From positions 55,126,338-55,190,337 of the forward strand of contig NC_087064.1 in NCBI RefSeq assembly GCF_963678635.1: 64,000 nt of DNA, read 5' to 3'. The translations under genes and the position numbers were made by a program. Positions 11,796-21,172 of this stretch are shown here, one piece after another. Origin of the DNA: Symsagittifera roscoffensis (taxonomy: Eukaryota; Xenacoelomorpha; Acoela; Convolutidae). Every line of letters begins with the position of its first letter. The stretch's first letter is position 1. The notes below the pieces were generated by a model. It did no database searches, was not told where the DNA came from, and was given only the letters and a program-made list of their open reading frames with translations.

Positions 11796-13152
11796 ATGAA
11801 TAGTCAGTTGAGGGTCATGAGGACGTACTTGAAGGCGAGATACAGACTCTCAGACCTACTAAGAGCACAAAAAAATGACCGCATGACTATTATCTTGAAA
11901 AGGTGGGTCGAAAATCGAATACCAGACAAAGGTGACCTGGAGGAAGACATTTACCGTATTCTGAGACAGTACTTTATGCAAAAGAGGGACTTTTATATCT
12001 GGTCAAGGACGGGATCGTGGCTTGTAAGAGAAGAGAAGAAGACAAAGTCCTGTACAAAGCCGCAACTCTATCAGACAGAACTTTTATTCAGGTCGCATGA
12101 TCAGATGGGCCATCAGTACATACCACAAAGTATACCAGAGGATCCTGGAAAGCTTTGAGTGGCCTGGGATGAAGAAGGCACGCGAGAAGTGGCTAACAGC
12201 ATGTCTGTCATGCCAACAGGTCAAGGATCCGAGGAAATTGCGGTTTCTTTTGCAGTCCTTCGAGTCATCTGAATTCAAAGAGGTGGTGCAGGTTGACCAC
12301 CAGAAAATATGTATCACAGACAGTGGCTATAATCAGGTCTTGGTCTTGATAGACCACTTCAAGAAGTATGCAGAGGCCGTGCCCTGTATAACTGCCTCAG
12401 CAGAAGAGACGTGCGATCATCTAATCAATACGTGGATCGCGAGACATGGTTGTCCGGTGACGTTTCAATTCGATTACGAAACAGCTTTTGTGGGAGAACT
12501 TACGAAAGAGCTCATGCGACGCTCACAGGTGACTCAATTTCACTCCACGACATACCATCCCTAGGCGAATGGCTTAGTGGAGAGGCAAAATCGGACGCTG
12601 GTGTCGATGCTGAGTGTATATTGTTCCAAGTACATGACCGATTGGGACAGATACCTTCCACAGGCAATGGGAGCCTACAAGAGCACGCAACACTCTACCA
12701 CCGGAGTTAGTCCACATATGATGTTAACCGGACACGAGAAGTCTTTGCCCTTGACTTTCTTCTACCCAGAGTATGAGGGGAAGACAACATCACCACAGGT
12801 CTATGTAAGGGATGTGATTAGACGTCAGCAAGAACTAAACGACTTGTGTCGACGGAATAACCAGCAAGCACAGGCAAGGCAGAGGAAAAGGTTTGATAAA
12901 AAGGCAGCTGGTGCAAAAGCTTACTCGGTAGGAGATTATGTATGAGTGTTTCAAAACGTTATACCACCGAAAGGAACGAAAAAGCTCCTAAAGAAGCGGA
13001 GGAGACCCTTCACGAATACGGAAGTGCACCAGGAGGGACGTTTTTATAGACTGAGTACCGGCCAAGCTGCTCACTTCGAAAAAATTAAGCACAAAACCCA
13101 TCTACGGAAGACTGGTGTATACCTGCAGACACGGAAGAGGGGGACTATCTGA
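11796..13152 (+). pseudogene. Integrase (HHCC, D,D35E, GPY/F-like tail)
   Basis: N-terminal zinc region: SHDQMGHQ in one frame, then after a frameshift near 12100 FEWPGM and CLSC. The catalytic core shows D in VQVDHQKI, D in FQFDYETAF and E in NGLVERQN, with 35 residues between the second D and the E. An amber stop (12562-12564) sits just before the NGLVER block and a TGA (12943-12945) replaces what is probably a Trp. The C-terminal part (about 12960-13120) keeps a basic GPY/F-like stretch. The protein would insert element DNA into the genome; it cannot be made here. Confidence 0.85.
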
Positions 13153-13876
13153 TGATGGACCCTGCCTGTGAGGTCAATGAGAAGGGCACCAGGCGAAAGA
13201 ATGACGGGAATGAGGTCTTAGAGGAAGGATCAAGTCCACCACCGGACCTGGATCCCAATGAGGTGATTGATGCAGATGAAGAATTCTTACTCTACGCAGA
13301 AGAGGACTGGCAAGACCCCGATCAGATGGAGGTCCCCCAGAGTTTGGAACCAGATCTTCCATTTACGATATAGACTCGACAGAGTGGCAGGACAAGACTC
13401 ACAAGAAATACAATCCTTACGGAGATGACTTCGTAGTGGACAGAATAGATCTGAAAAAGATAGTGGAAGAATTGGTAGGTCTAGAAGAAATAACCGTATC
13501 ACAAGACATCGACATAGCCGACGACCGCGACGAGGACTGGATCGATGACCGGTCTAAATCTGAGGCAGAAGTAGATGACTAGCAACAACAAGTTTACGAA
13601 CAAGATTTGGCGAATCTGCGTGTCTGGGAATGGCTGAAGGAAATGACGTCGGACCCAAAGGAGACCAATGTCCTGATTCAAGATGTAGACAGTGAGAGCA
13701 TGAAATACATAAAGACCGAAAGGGATGATCCTTCCAGGACTGCCCAGCAAAGGCAATTACTCCTTCCTGTATCCAAACTCGATTTAAAATCCGTTCTGCG
13801 ATCGACGGGGACGTCGATGGATATTTTTGCCCGGAGAGTAGGGGTAGGACTTAGCCCCACTGAAAAACTATTTTAA
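13153..13876 (+). pseudogene. Acidic C-terminal tail after integrase
   Basis: Two open stretches, 13152-13373 and 13607-13876, linked through 13374-13606 with a stop at about 13579. The composition is rich in D, E, P and S (PPPDLDPNEVIDADEEF), probably disordered. The second stretch ends in SPTEKLF. Likely the Pol C-terminus or the start of a new protein; no family recognised. Confidence 0.4.
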
Positions 13877-14234
13877 AAAAATTAAGAATTTTAAGAGAAT
13901 ATAAAAACAGAGAATTCCTTTGGAGGCAATGACGAGGAATAGGAGGCGTAGCAGGCTTGCCTCTGGCGGCGTTGCAGATACCGCGAAAGTATTTATGCTC
14001 CTTGTTGACGAGGGCGACGGAGAAGCGGCATCTGGACCCGGAGAACTTGGTCTTGTCCTTGACAAGACGGAGAGACTTCCTTGTGGAAAGGGAGGTAAAG
14101 GAAATCTCGCCCCTAGTATACGACCCAAACCGAGCACGACTACATCCACGGGAGCTGTATGCACTGATACGCGTTATATTTTCTGATACTAACAAACATG
14201 TATACTCACATAAGAAATATTACTTGAGTATAGG
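13877..14234 (+). other. Post-pol region with a basic open frame
   Basis: A frame at 13957-14238 reads as a basic, helical peptide (RATEKRHLDPENLVLSLTRR and later DPNRARLHPRELYALIRV) with a plausible protein-like composition. It opens without an obvious start and ends around 14238. It may be a broken exon or a decayed ORF. Its antisense and sister-frame ORFs are shadows. Confidence 0.25.
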
Positions 14235-14423
14235 ATGAGTTTAGGTTGCACGCAGGAAGGTGTCATACTAAGTGTGTTGTGTCTGATATGTGTGTTGTGT
14301 TATGTTATTAAGACCCTGGGTAAGAAGGGATTAGTGACCATGAAAAACCGAATGACTATCTTAGGAAAAGATCCAACATTTGGACTGTACTTTTTAAGTC
14401 GAAATCCAAAATTTCAGCTATAA
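14235..14423 (+). CDS. Small hydrophobic ORF after pol (62 aa)
   Basis: ATG at 14235 (context GGATGA), 62 codons, TAA at 14421. Residues about 9-25 (EGVILSVLCLICVLCYV) form one likely membrane span, followed by a basic stretch (KTLGKKGLVTMKNR). It is undamaged although everything around it is broken, but at this length that may be chance. It sits between the end of pol and the next long coding region, a position also taken by hydrophobic ORFs in the minus-strand element at 60766-61154. Function unknown. Confidence 0.3.
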   Translation: MSLGCTQEGVILSVLCLICVLCYVIKTLGKKGLVTMKNRMTILGKDPTFGLYFLSRNPKFQL

Positions 14424-14609
14424 ACTGATTTTAATATATTTCAAGATCAAAATTTTTTTATCTGACTGTTTTAAATAAATTTTAATACATAATTAGAGTA
14501 ATGCTGACAAATGTGATATTCGTGACCTCTTTTCTAGATCCTGATTGATCATTTAATCATTCATCAGATTTCAATTGCACAAACTGATAATCGAACCGAA
14601 TTTAACGAA
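14424..14609. other. AT-rich spacer before second coding region
   Basis: AT-rich, no ORF. It separates the pol end from the ATG at 14610 and could hold a promoter or splice acceptor for the downstream ORF; nothing decisive is visible. Confidence 0.4.
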
Positions 14610-15274
14610 ATGGACAACTTCGATTTGAACGAATTGATAGACCTAGCGGAGGCATATATAGGACCGAGAGGTAGTCATGTCGCTGGTCGTCTTAAAAAAC
14701 ATCTTAGGCATGATAGCCGAGGTTTCCGCTCCACGGAAGTCTTATTCTTGGCCGCGTATGAAGAAAGAGGAGTACTAGACCGCCCAAACATGAGGGTAAT
14801 GAGGCGGAGAAACGTGGCCATCTCAGGAAGTGACTTGGCGAACGAGCCTGAATTGGGAAGCTCCAGGACCTACCAGCCAGGTGAGATGCCTCTACCAATC
14901 AAGCCTAGGCCTTGTCTGAGATGAATGTATCAGGAGATGAACAGCGAGACTGCCTCGTCTAGTTCACAACTGAGAGCAGCCGTGCCACCAAAGAGGGCGA
15001 GAGTAGAAGAAGAAGTTCAGACCAACGAAACGATGCAAGACCTCAACGGAACGATAGAAGAGTTGGAGAAGACCAGAAGGGAGCTAGATCAAGTGACGAA
15101 GACTATGCTCAGAGTAGAAGAAGACCGGGATATGTGGAAGAACTGTTTGAAAATTGCACCAAAAAACAGGGTCAGGAAATAGAACGCTTGCGTCAAGAAT
15201 ATAAAGAGCAGCCGGAACGGCTGGCGTTGACGACGGCAGTTTCTAGGTTAGGGGGCACGAAGGTTGAGATTGCC
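14610..15274 (+). pseudogene. Second coding region, N-terminal coiled-coil part
   Basis: ATG at 14610 in good context (CGAAATGG). The frame runs 104 codons to a TGA (14922), continues in the same frame for 85 codons to 15182, then shifts to another frame (to about 15270). The N-terminus (NFDLNELIDLAEAYIGPRG) looks globular. Residues from about 140 on form a long charged heptad-rich helix (LNGTIEELEKTRRELDQVTK, then GQEIERLRQEYKEQ), a clear coiled-coil prediction. It leads into the SGNH-like region, so it is probably the start of one large decayed protein. No family recognised for the N-terminus. Confidence 0.5.
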
Positions 15275-15402
15275 CGCTCATTCGTCGTTTCTTCTTTCTT
15301 TAACACTCCCGTGTCAAAGAGCTGACTTCCGTTTCATCCAGTTGCTCCTGGAAGACTCGGTTCATCGAAGCTTGTCCCTCTATTTTATCAAGTCCCCGAT
15401 GG
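15275..15402 (-). repeat. Inverted copy of the SGNH C-terminal coding segment
   Basis: Read on the minus strand, this stretch matches 16322-16455 on the plus strand over about 130 bp with few differences, for example the blocks GTGTCAAAGAGCT, GCTCCTGGAAGAC and GCTTGTCCCTCTAT. It is an inverted duplication lying about 0.9 kb upstream of its source, inside the coding region, and it breaks the reading frame. The pair could fold into a long hairpin in RNA. Confidence 0.8.
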
Positions 15403-15851
15403 AGCTCCTAACGCCTCGCGAACTAAGTCAGGCGACGGAAATGCGACCCCCGATTACGACAGGAAGATTGACAGTCCCGGACCAAAGTGACACCCTAGGT
15501 GACCCAGTCTTGGAGCAGACAGTGCGGAAATTGATAGAAACAACTGGAAGACTAGTCGCTAATAGGAATGCGCCAGGTTCCGGGGTGACTGCACCCTATG
15601 GAAGAATAGACGACACGGGCAGAGTGGAACTCTGCCGAGAAACGATAAAGAAAACGGGAGTTGACAGACTCACGTTACCAGCAAAGACATCTAGAGCCCC
15701 TGGGAGGAAAATAAGAGAATTGCCAATGATGAAAGTGTCCCGAGTGTTTGACGTGCAGAAGAACAACCAGGTGAAGAAAAACTTCACAGGAGTTCCGGAT
15801 GCGGATCCGAGAGCCTGCTTTAATTGATCGACTTGGAGTCCGGCGATAAAC
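15403..15851 (+). pseudogene. Linker before the SGNH-like domain
   Basis: An open frame continues to 15827 and is rich in T, R, P and D (TPRELSQATEMRPPITTGRL, later TSRAPGRKIRELPMMKVSRV). A TGA at 15825-15827 and a short gap separate it from the hydrolase-like frame. It appears to be unstructured linker and has no recognisable domain. Confidence 0.4.
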
Positions 15852-16480
15852 ATGCAAAAACCGCCGCTCGGGACATCCCATTTGAAACTGGGTGACAGTT
15901 TGGTGAGAGTTCTCCAAAACCTGAGAACATCTTGGATCAACACGGTGATGGGCTTTGGGGGTGCCGCGATAGCCCAGCTATTTCGTATGGTGGAGCTAAT
16001 GAACATTGGGAGGATCCCTATCATAATGATCCTAATAGGGATAAACAACGTCTCCAGGGACTCAGATGCGGAAGAGGCACAATGGGAATCGATGATGGTG
16101 TGCCTATTCACTACTCTCTGCCAGAAATTCAAGTGCGCGGTATTGAAAGTCTGCACCGCACCAATGAGCACGAGAACGTTGACATCGACAGGAAGGAGGC
16201 ATACTGAAGGAGTCATCAGGTGGAACAACAAACTGAGAAATCTGGCGAGTCGGAATGCTGGACGGATGATCTTTATGGACATGAACACGAGCTAAGAGCT
16301 ATGGATCAGGCCAGACGAACCACCGATGGGATCCACTTTGATAGTATAGAGGGACAAGCTTGGATGAAACAAGTCTTCCAGGAGCGACTGAATGAAATGG
16401 AAGTCGAGCTCTTTGACACGGGAGTGCTAAAGAAAGAAGAAACGACGAATGAGCGTGACATTCAGGCCGTAAGGCTCTAG
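15852..16480 (+). pseudogene. SGNH/GDSL-hydrolase-like domain
   Basis: Blocks of the SGNH hydrolase fold are in the expected order. Block I is KLGDSLVRVL (GDS at 15891-15899, the nucleophile Ser). Block II is GFGGAAIAQL. Block III is ILIGINNVSRD (GxN, oxyanion Asn). After a frameshift near 16260-16300 comes block V, DGIHFDS (Asp and His of the triad at about 16325-16336). The domain is about 170 residues, normal for small SGNH enzymes, which hydrolyse esters of lipids or carbohydrates. Esterase domains are known in ORF1 of some CR1-like non-LTR elements, but are unexpected downstream of integrase in an LTR element. The frameshift makes this copy inactive. The assignment is from motifs only. 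Confidence 0.65.
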
Positions 16481-17039
16481 CGAGCCAGGACAAAAGACGG
16501 ATGTACAGGACCGATTGGGAGAAGCGCCAGTAAGAAGAACCATTCATCCAAGGCAAAGATTGAGACCTGTCAATCCGATTACGAAGACAACAAGTACCTC
16601 GAGACCGGAAACGAGATCAGAGACTAGATCAGATACTACGAGTACCAGCCGAGAAGAGCGACGACGAGACAGGAGCTCTATGATGTGGTCGAGGCCCATA
16701 CCTTCTCCCTGGCATTGTACGAACAGGACCTGATAAAATTGAACCTTCAGACGGTAAAGTTTGCAGCAGATGCCATAAGGATGCTAAATGGAGCGAGAGT
16801 ATCCGTCAACGGACTGTACTCAATCGCAGGCGTGGACTGGTTGATAGCAGCTAGCATAAATTTCAGCTCCACGACCGCCTTGAGATTCGCTGATTTAGAG
16901 GGACCGCCCTCAAACAACAAAATGAGTCCAGTAAATGCAAGATCTTTGCATCATGTGAAACTGAATCATGGAAAAGTAAATCGAGAGGAAAGGCCCGGAA
17001 GATTCTTGACAACGAGGGCACCAATAGGACAACAGGAAA
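16481..17039 (+). pseudogene. Linker after the SGNH-like domain
   Basis: Open stretches at 16515-16733 and 16685-17083 in different frames. The first is a basic, S/T/R-rich linker (TSTSRPETRSETRSDTTSTS). The second has a protein-like segment (LIKLNLQTVKFAADAIRM, then GLYSIAGVDWLIAASINF). Frame changes show decay. No family recognised. Confidence 0.4.
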
Positions 17040-18312
17040 ATGCTCAAGCAAACACGAGCACCCCCAGGTCACGTCAAAGATAGAGCGTACCCGAAACAGG
17101 TGACTCAAGAAGGCGATGTTCAGAGATATGGTCGGATGAAGGTGATTAGGAAAGACGAGACCATCTTTGCAGCGTATGATAAAGCAGAAATGAGAAAAGC
17201 AAAGATTATGATAGTTGCGAACTCAGACTTCGTACATACCTCCAAGTCTCTGTTTTGGCCTGAAATTATAATGTTGGCAGCGGTCAAATTGGACCTAATG
17301 CAGTCGGTGTCAATGGCAATCGGGGTACAACGACAGAGAGAAATGAATCCGATCACGATCGTATTTGCCGGCATAATTGACCATCTACACAGTAGGGGTT
17401 TCCTGAGCAGACTCAGAGAGCCTACAACGGTCCAAGACGCAGTATGGCCAGCGATAAAGCATATTCTCAAATCGATGGGTGAAGTAGAGTGGACACCCTG
17501 AAAGAAGGTGCATTCCCCAAGATAACACCGAGAGTTGTATTTGCACTGTCTCCGGGATATGCACATCTCCCGGATGAACTGAAGTTTGTATACGCGATGG
17601 TGGCGTTGCTCTCGGAAGGGAAATATGACGTGATCATATCTGCCCCAAATCTGGAATACAGATGGAGAACCTAGGACCACTTAGGGCGGAATTACCTGCG
17701 GTGTGGTCTGACATCTCGAATGCGATACGAGGATCAAAGGACCATTCACTACACATAGTAGTGTTAGACGAAGTACTGGGGTTGGAACTGTCCAACTTCA
17801 GCGACAGCATAAAACAAAACCAGGAAGTGACAATAGTAGCGATGTCTAACGACTTATGGTTCCGAGGAATGGAAGTAAAAAAGGAAGGAGAAAGAAGGAA
17901 GAATTCCAAGGAGACGAGAGCTCACTTGGAAGCGATGGTCTTGAGAACGAAACCAGAGGCTAACAAGTGGCTGCACTTGACCCCTCGAATAGCCGCCTTG
18001 TGCACGGATGCTTCCGAGCGAGGCCCAGTGATGATCAGGTTGATCCATGCCTACCTGGTGAAAGAGATAAACTTGGCCGAAAATGCTGAAGAGAAGTCAG
18101 CCGAGTTCGTAAACAGAGTGTGCCAAGTTACCCTGGAAGCTTTCTGGACACAGAATGTAAAGGGATTAGAAGGCTTTGACCGGACTTACAGCATGCTGGA
18201 AGGGTTGGGAGCCGGATGGACCGCGTCCTTCCTGGCAAAAAAATTACCCATCGCTTTCTCGATACCTGATAAAAGAATTCATCAAAGCAGTCGTAGAAGT
18301 ATCGATCGTTGA
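17040..18312 (+). pseudogene. Unrecognised globular module of the second coding region
   Basis: Three successive open stretches (17040-17501, 17489-17674, 17662-18312) give a continuous-looking protein broken by stops at about 17499 and 17672 and frame changes. It alternates hydrophobic strands and helices, e.g. KIMIVANSDFVHTSKSLF, ITIVFAGIIDHLHSRG, RVVFALSPGYAHLPDELKF, HSLHIVVLDEVLGLELSNF. The alternating strand-loop pattern (IVANSD, VFAGIIDH, FALSPGY, IVVLDE) suggests an alpha/beta fold, possibly a second hydrolase- or nucleotide-binding-like domain; this is inference only. No catalytic signature could be assigned. Confidence 0.45.
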
Positions 18313-19400
18313 ATTACTAGCCCTGTTCGTGACGTTTGGAGCAAAGAACTTCGTTAGAGGACCAGTGACACTGCTCACTGAAGGAGTGCAGAACTTGCGA
18401 ACAGATGGGCTTCTAACGTTAATTGCGATAACGCACGGGAACTTGGGAGGATTGATGAATCTGACACGCTACCCGAAGCAAATGTAAGAGAACGTGAGGA
18501 AGTTTGACGTGAAGCAACCAACTGATTCCTGGACCAAGATAAGAGATGTGCGACATTCTCATATCCAATACCTCCTGCAGCAGAATCGCTTTGGAACAGG
18601 AGAGGACGAGACAATTCAGAAGGAAGAAGACGTGCCCCTGTTAACTGACCTGAGCTTGGCTATGAGGACCGATCCCTTAGCATTGATCAGAGGAGCCACG
18701 GAGTTCGTGACAGTCTGATACGGTCCGGCATTCACGTTTGCGTTCCCCGACGTTAAGGTGGAGCCGTACAGGAGGTCGATGTTGCACCTGAACCTCATAT
18801 CAGCAGTGGACTGAAGTGAAGACTACGAGCGATAATGAGTGAGGACTTGTTATTGGCGAAGATATCAGAGCTGAAGATAACCGTCATAAACTTTGATGAT
18901 CACTTCCGTAACAGGATGGGAGTAATGGACAGAGGGCACATCGAGGTATTACCGAAGCTCTGGAATCTAAGGCTCTATGATAAGACGAACGGCGAAGTTA
19001 CGAGAATTCCTCGACTGACTGCAGCATATCACAAATTGAGGGAAGAAGCTTAAGGCTGGGGTGATCACAAGAACTGCCAAAAGAGATCCCTGAGTTCCCT
19101 TTGATTAGAAGGATGTTGCTCGGAGCAGACTCCGTAGTACAAACCCCTAGGTTGAGAGCCTTTGAAACTGATGAAAGAAGGGTAGCGAAATTTTCCGAGA
19201 TGATAGACCAGTGCTTCGTGGGCAGAAACGCCGCAGTGCTGCAGCATACGCAATTTGCCTACACGGACGAGACACCGAGGAGACGAATGAACAAGGCAGC
19301 TACTCCGAAGCCTGGACGATTTGACGAGGAGTGGGCGAAACTGGAACTGGCGCCAATGGCCATGAGAGCCAACGCGGACTTACAAGAAGCCTAATCTTGA
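18313..19400 (+). pseudogene. Further decayed part of the second coding region
   Basis: Overlapping short frames (18176-18487, 18494-18718, 18835-19053, 19101-19394) continue with protein-like composition, including a hydrophobic helix (VEVSIVELLALFVTFGAKNF) and charged helices. Stops or shifts occur at about 18485, 18716 and 19051. They appear to be fragments of one long ORF; no domain recognised. Confidence 0.4.
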
Positions 19401-21172
19401 AAGTGTAAAACCAGAGTTAATGCTGGGTGGAACACTACAAAATAGAACCATGCTAGCACCCATCGGCTGTGAAGAAGTCAAGGTAGTGCAAGGAGAGGAG
19501 GCAGATCAGTCAGCTGGCAGACTAGTTGTACCGAAGTTTCCAGATGGAGTAAGGGATGAAGAGCAAGGGCCTTCGAGTTCAGGAAAAAATTCAAGACGAG
19601 AAGATGGACAGGGAGCAAGCCGTCGATCGTATGGGCCTATGCAACAGGATCCCGATCAGGCTGAGAAAGAGGACGACAAAGCTTCGACAGGCGGGATGTC
19701 CAGCCTGGACTTCAAATTCCCCAGCGACGCTGAAAACGGCACAGACACGTTATAAGCGACAACTGAGCCAGCAGACGAGGGAAATTCCACGCTGGAACCT
19801 CCGTCAGCCTTCATGGAAATGAACAGGAATTTGCCGGAGAGCAGCTCTCTGAGTAATTCTAGAAATGCCGAAAAGAAACTCTTAATGGAATCACCAAGGA
19901 GAAGAAGAATAGAAGGCACTGACAGAGTATCTTTCTCGGGAACGTTAACCGAAGAAGAGTCGGCAAGTTCATCATTGATACCAAGAAAATAGGACGGTAT
20001 GCAGTATGAACAGAGTTGCCTTCATGGAAGAGGTCTAAGCAATAGTTCAGAGCTACGAAATTCAGTCTATTCGGAAAATATGTCTCAACAGACCACTAAT
20101 GCGGAATCTCCTTGGCAAACTCAATGAGGTTGGGAGCTCAATGAGGAGGTTGAGCGAGTTACTGATTGACTCGGCCACTGACGAAAGTGAGGCAAACTCT
20201 CCTATAAAAATGACGCAGCAAGAAGACAAGGAAGAAGTTGTATATCTGTCAAGAACCCGAAAGGGAACGATGCAATCAAAGATGGTGATTGGCAGGATTA
20301 AAGAAATGAAAATGAAACTTGGCAGCAGAGTGACATTGAGGAAAGCTGGAAAAACAAAAGTGGATTCCGAATTCTCGATAAAAGCAGTCAACTCAGCCAA
20401 GAGAAAACGCGTCGAAGAAATCATGGACATGGGACAGGTTGACACAGATTGCAATGGCACTGACAGAAAGTTGACTGATGTGGCGATGATGCCACCCATT
20501 CTCATGGCAAGATTAAAATCAGTCAGTTACAAAACCAAGAGGAGTGACCGCACTCTGACTGGAGCAACGTTAGAAATGGAGATACTCAGCCAATGTGGAG
20601 AGAGTACCCTACACGATTTCAAACCGTCTCCCATGAACCATGGAAAGAGAAGCGTCATAGGACGGCTAGTCCCAGTGGAAAATAACCCACTGACAGTGTC
20701 GGGAACTGTATCGAATGATGAACCCGCTGGTGGATACATGGATATGATGGAATACAGAAACTCGGCCAGAGGAAACTTAATTGCTCTGGAAAACAAAAGT
20801 GCTATGGAAGGTTATTTAGAGACGATGATGCAAAGCACGACCCTAAAGCAGAAGGCATACGGAACTCTGGTATCTTCTGAAATGCACGCGGAAACGATAG
20901 AGCAGTTGGTGAACCTACCGTGGAGAGCAGTAAGGTTACGGTAATTTGAAGAAGATATGAGAACCACTCCGAAGATACACGCTCTGATAGCGACACCCTG
21001 TGTGAGAACAGAGTTTTAACTGAGATTTGCTTGATGCAAGACTGGACTGACACGCGAGGAAAAAGATTCGGAAGAAACAAAAAGATAGAAGGGAGAAAAG
21101 GTGTTCTTAATGAGGAGTATGAGAGATTTGATATCACAAGAAGGAGCGGCAGTAGCGTGGGCGAAGCGGAGA
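19401..21172 (+). pseudogene. Low-complexity and 281-codon segment before the tandem array
   Basis: The first part (19420-19980) is hydrophilic and rich in E, D, S, P and R. The longest undamaged frame (20099-20944, 281 codons) is M-, K- and T-rich (MKMKLGSRVTLRKAGKTKVD). Then 20945-21172 leads in frame (AKRRDALCFIRF) into the first unit of the tandem array, which shows that the array arose by duplication of the 3' part of this coding region. No family recognised. Confidence 0.4.
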
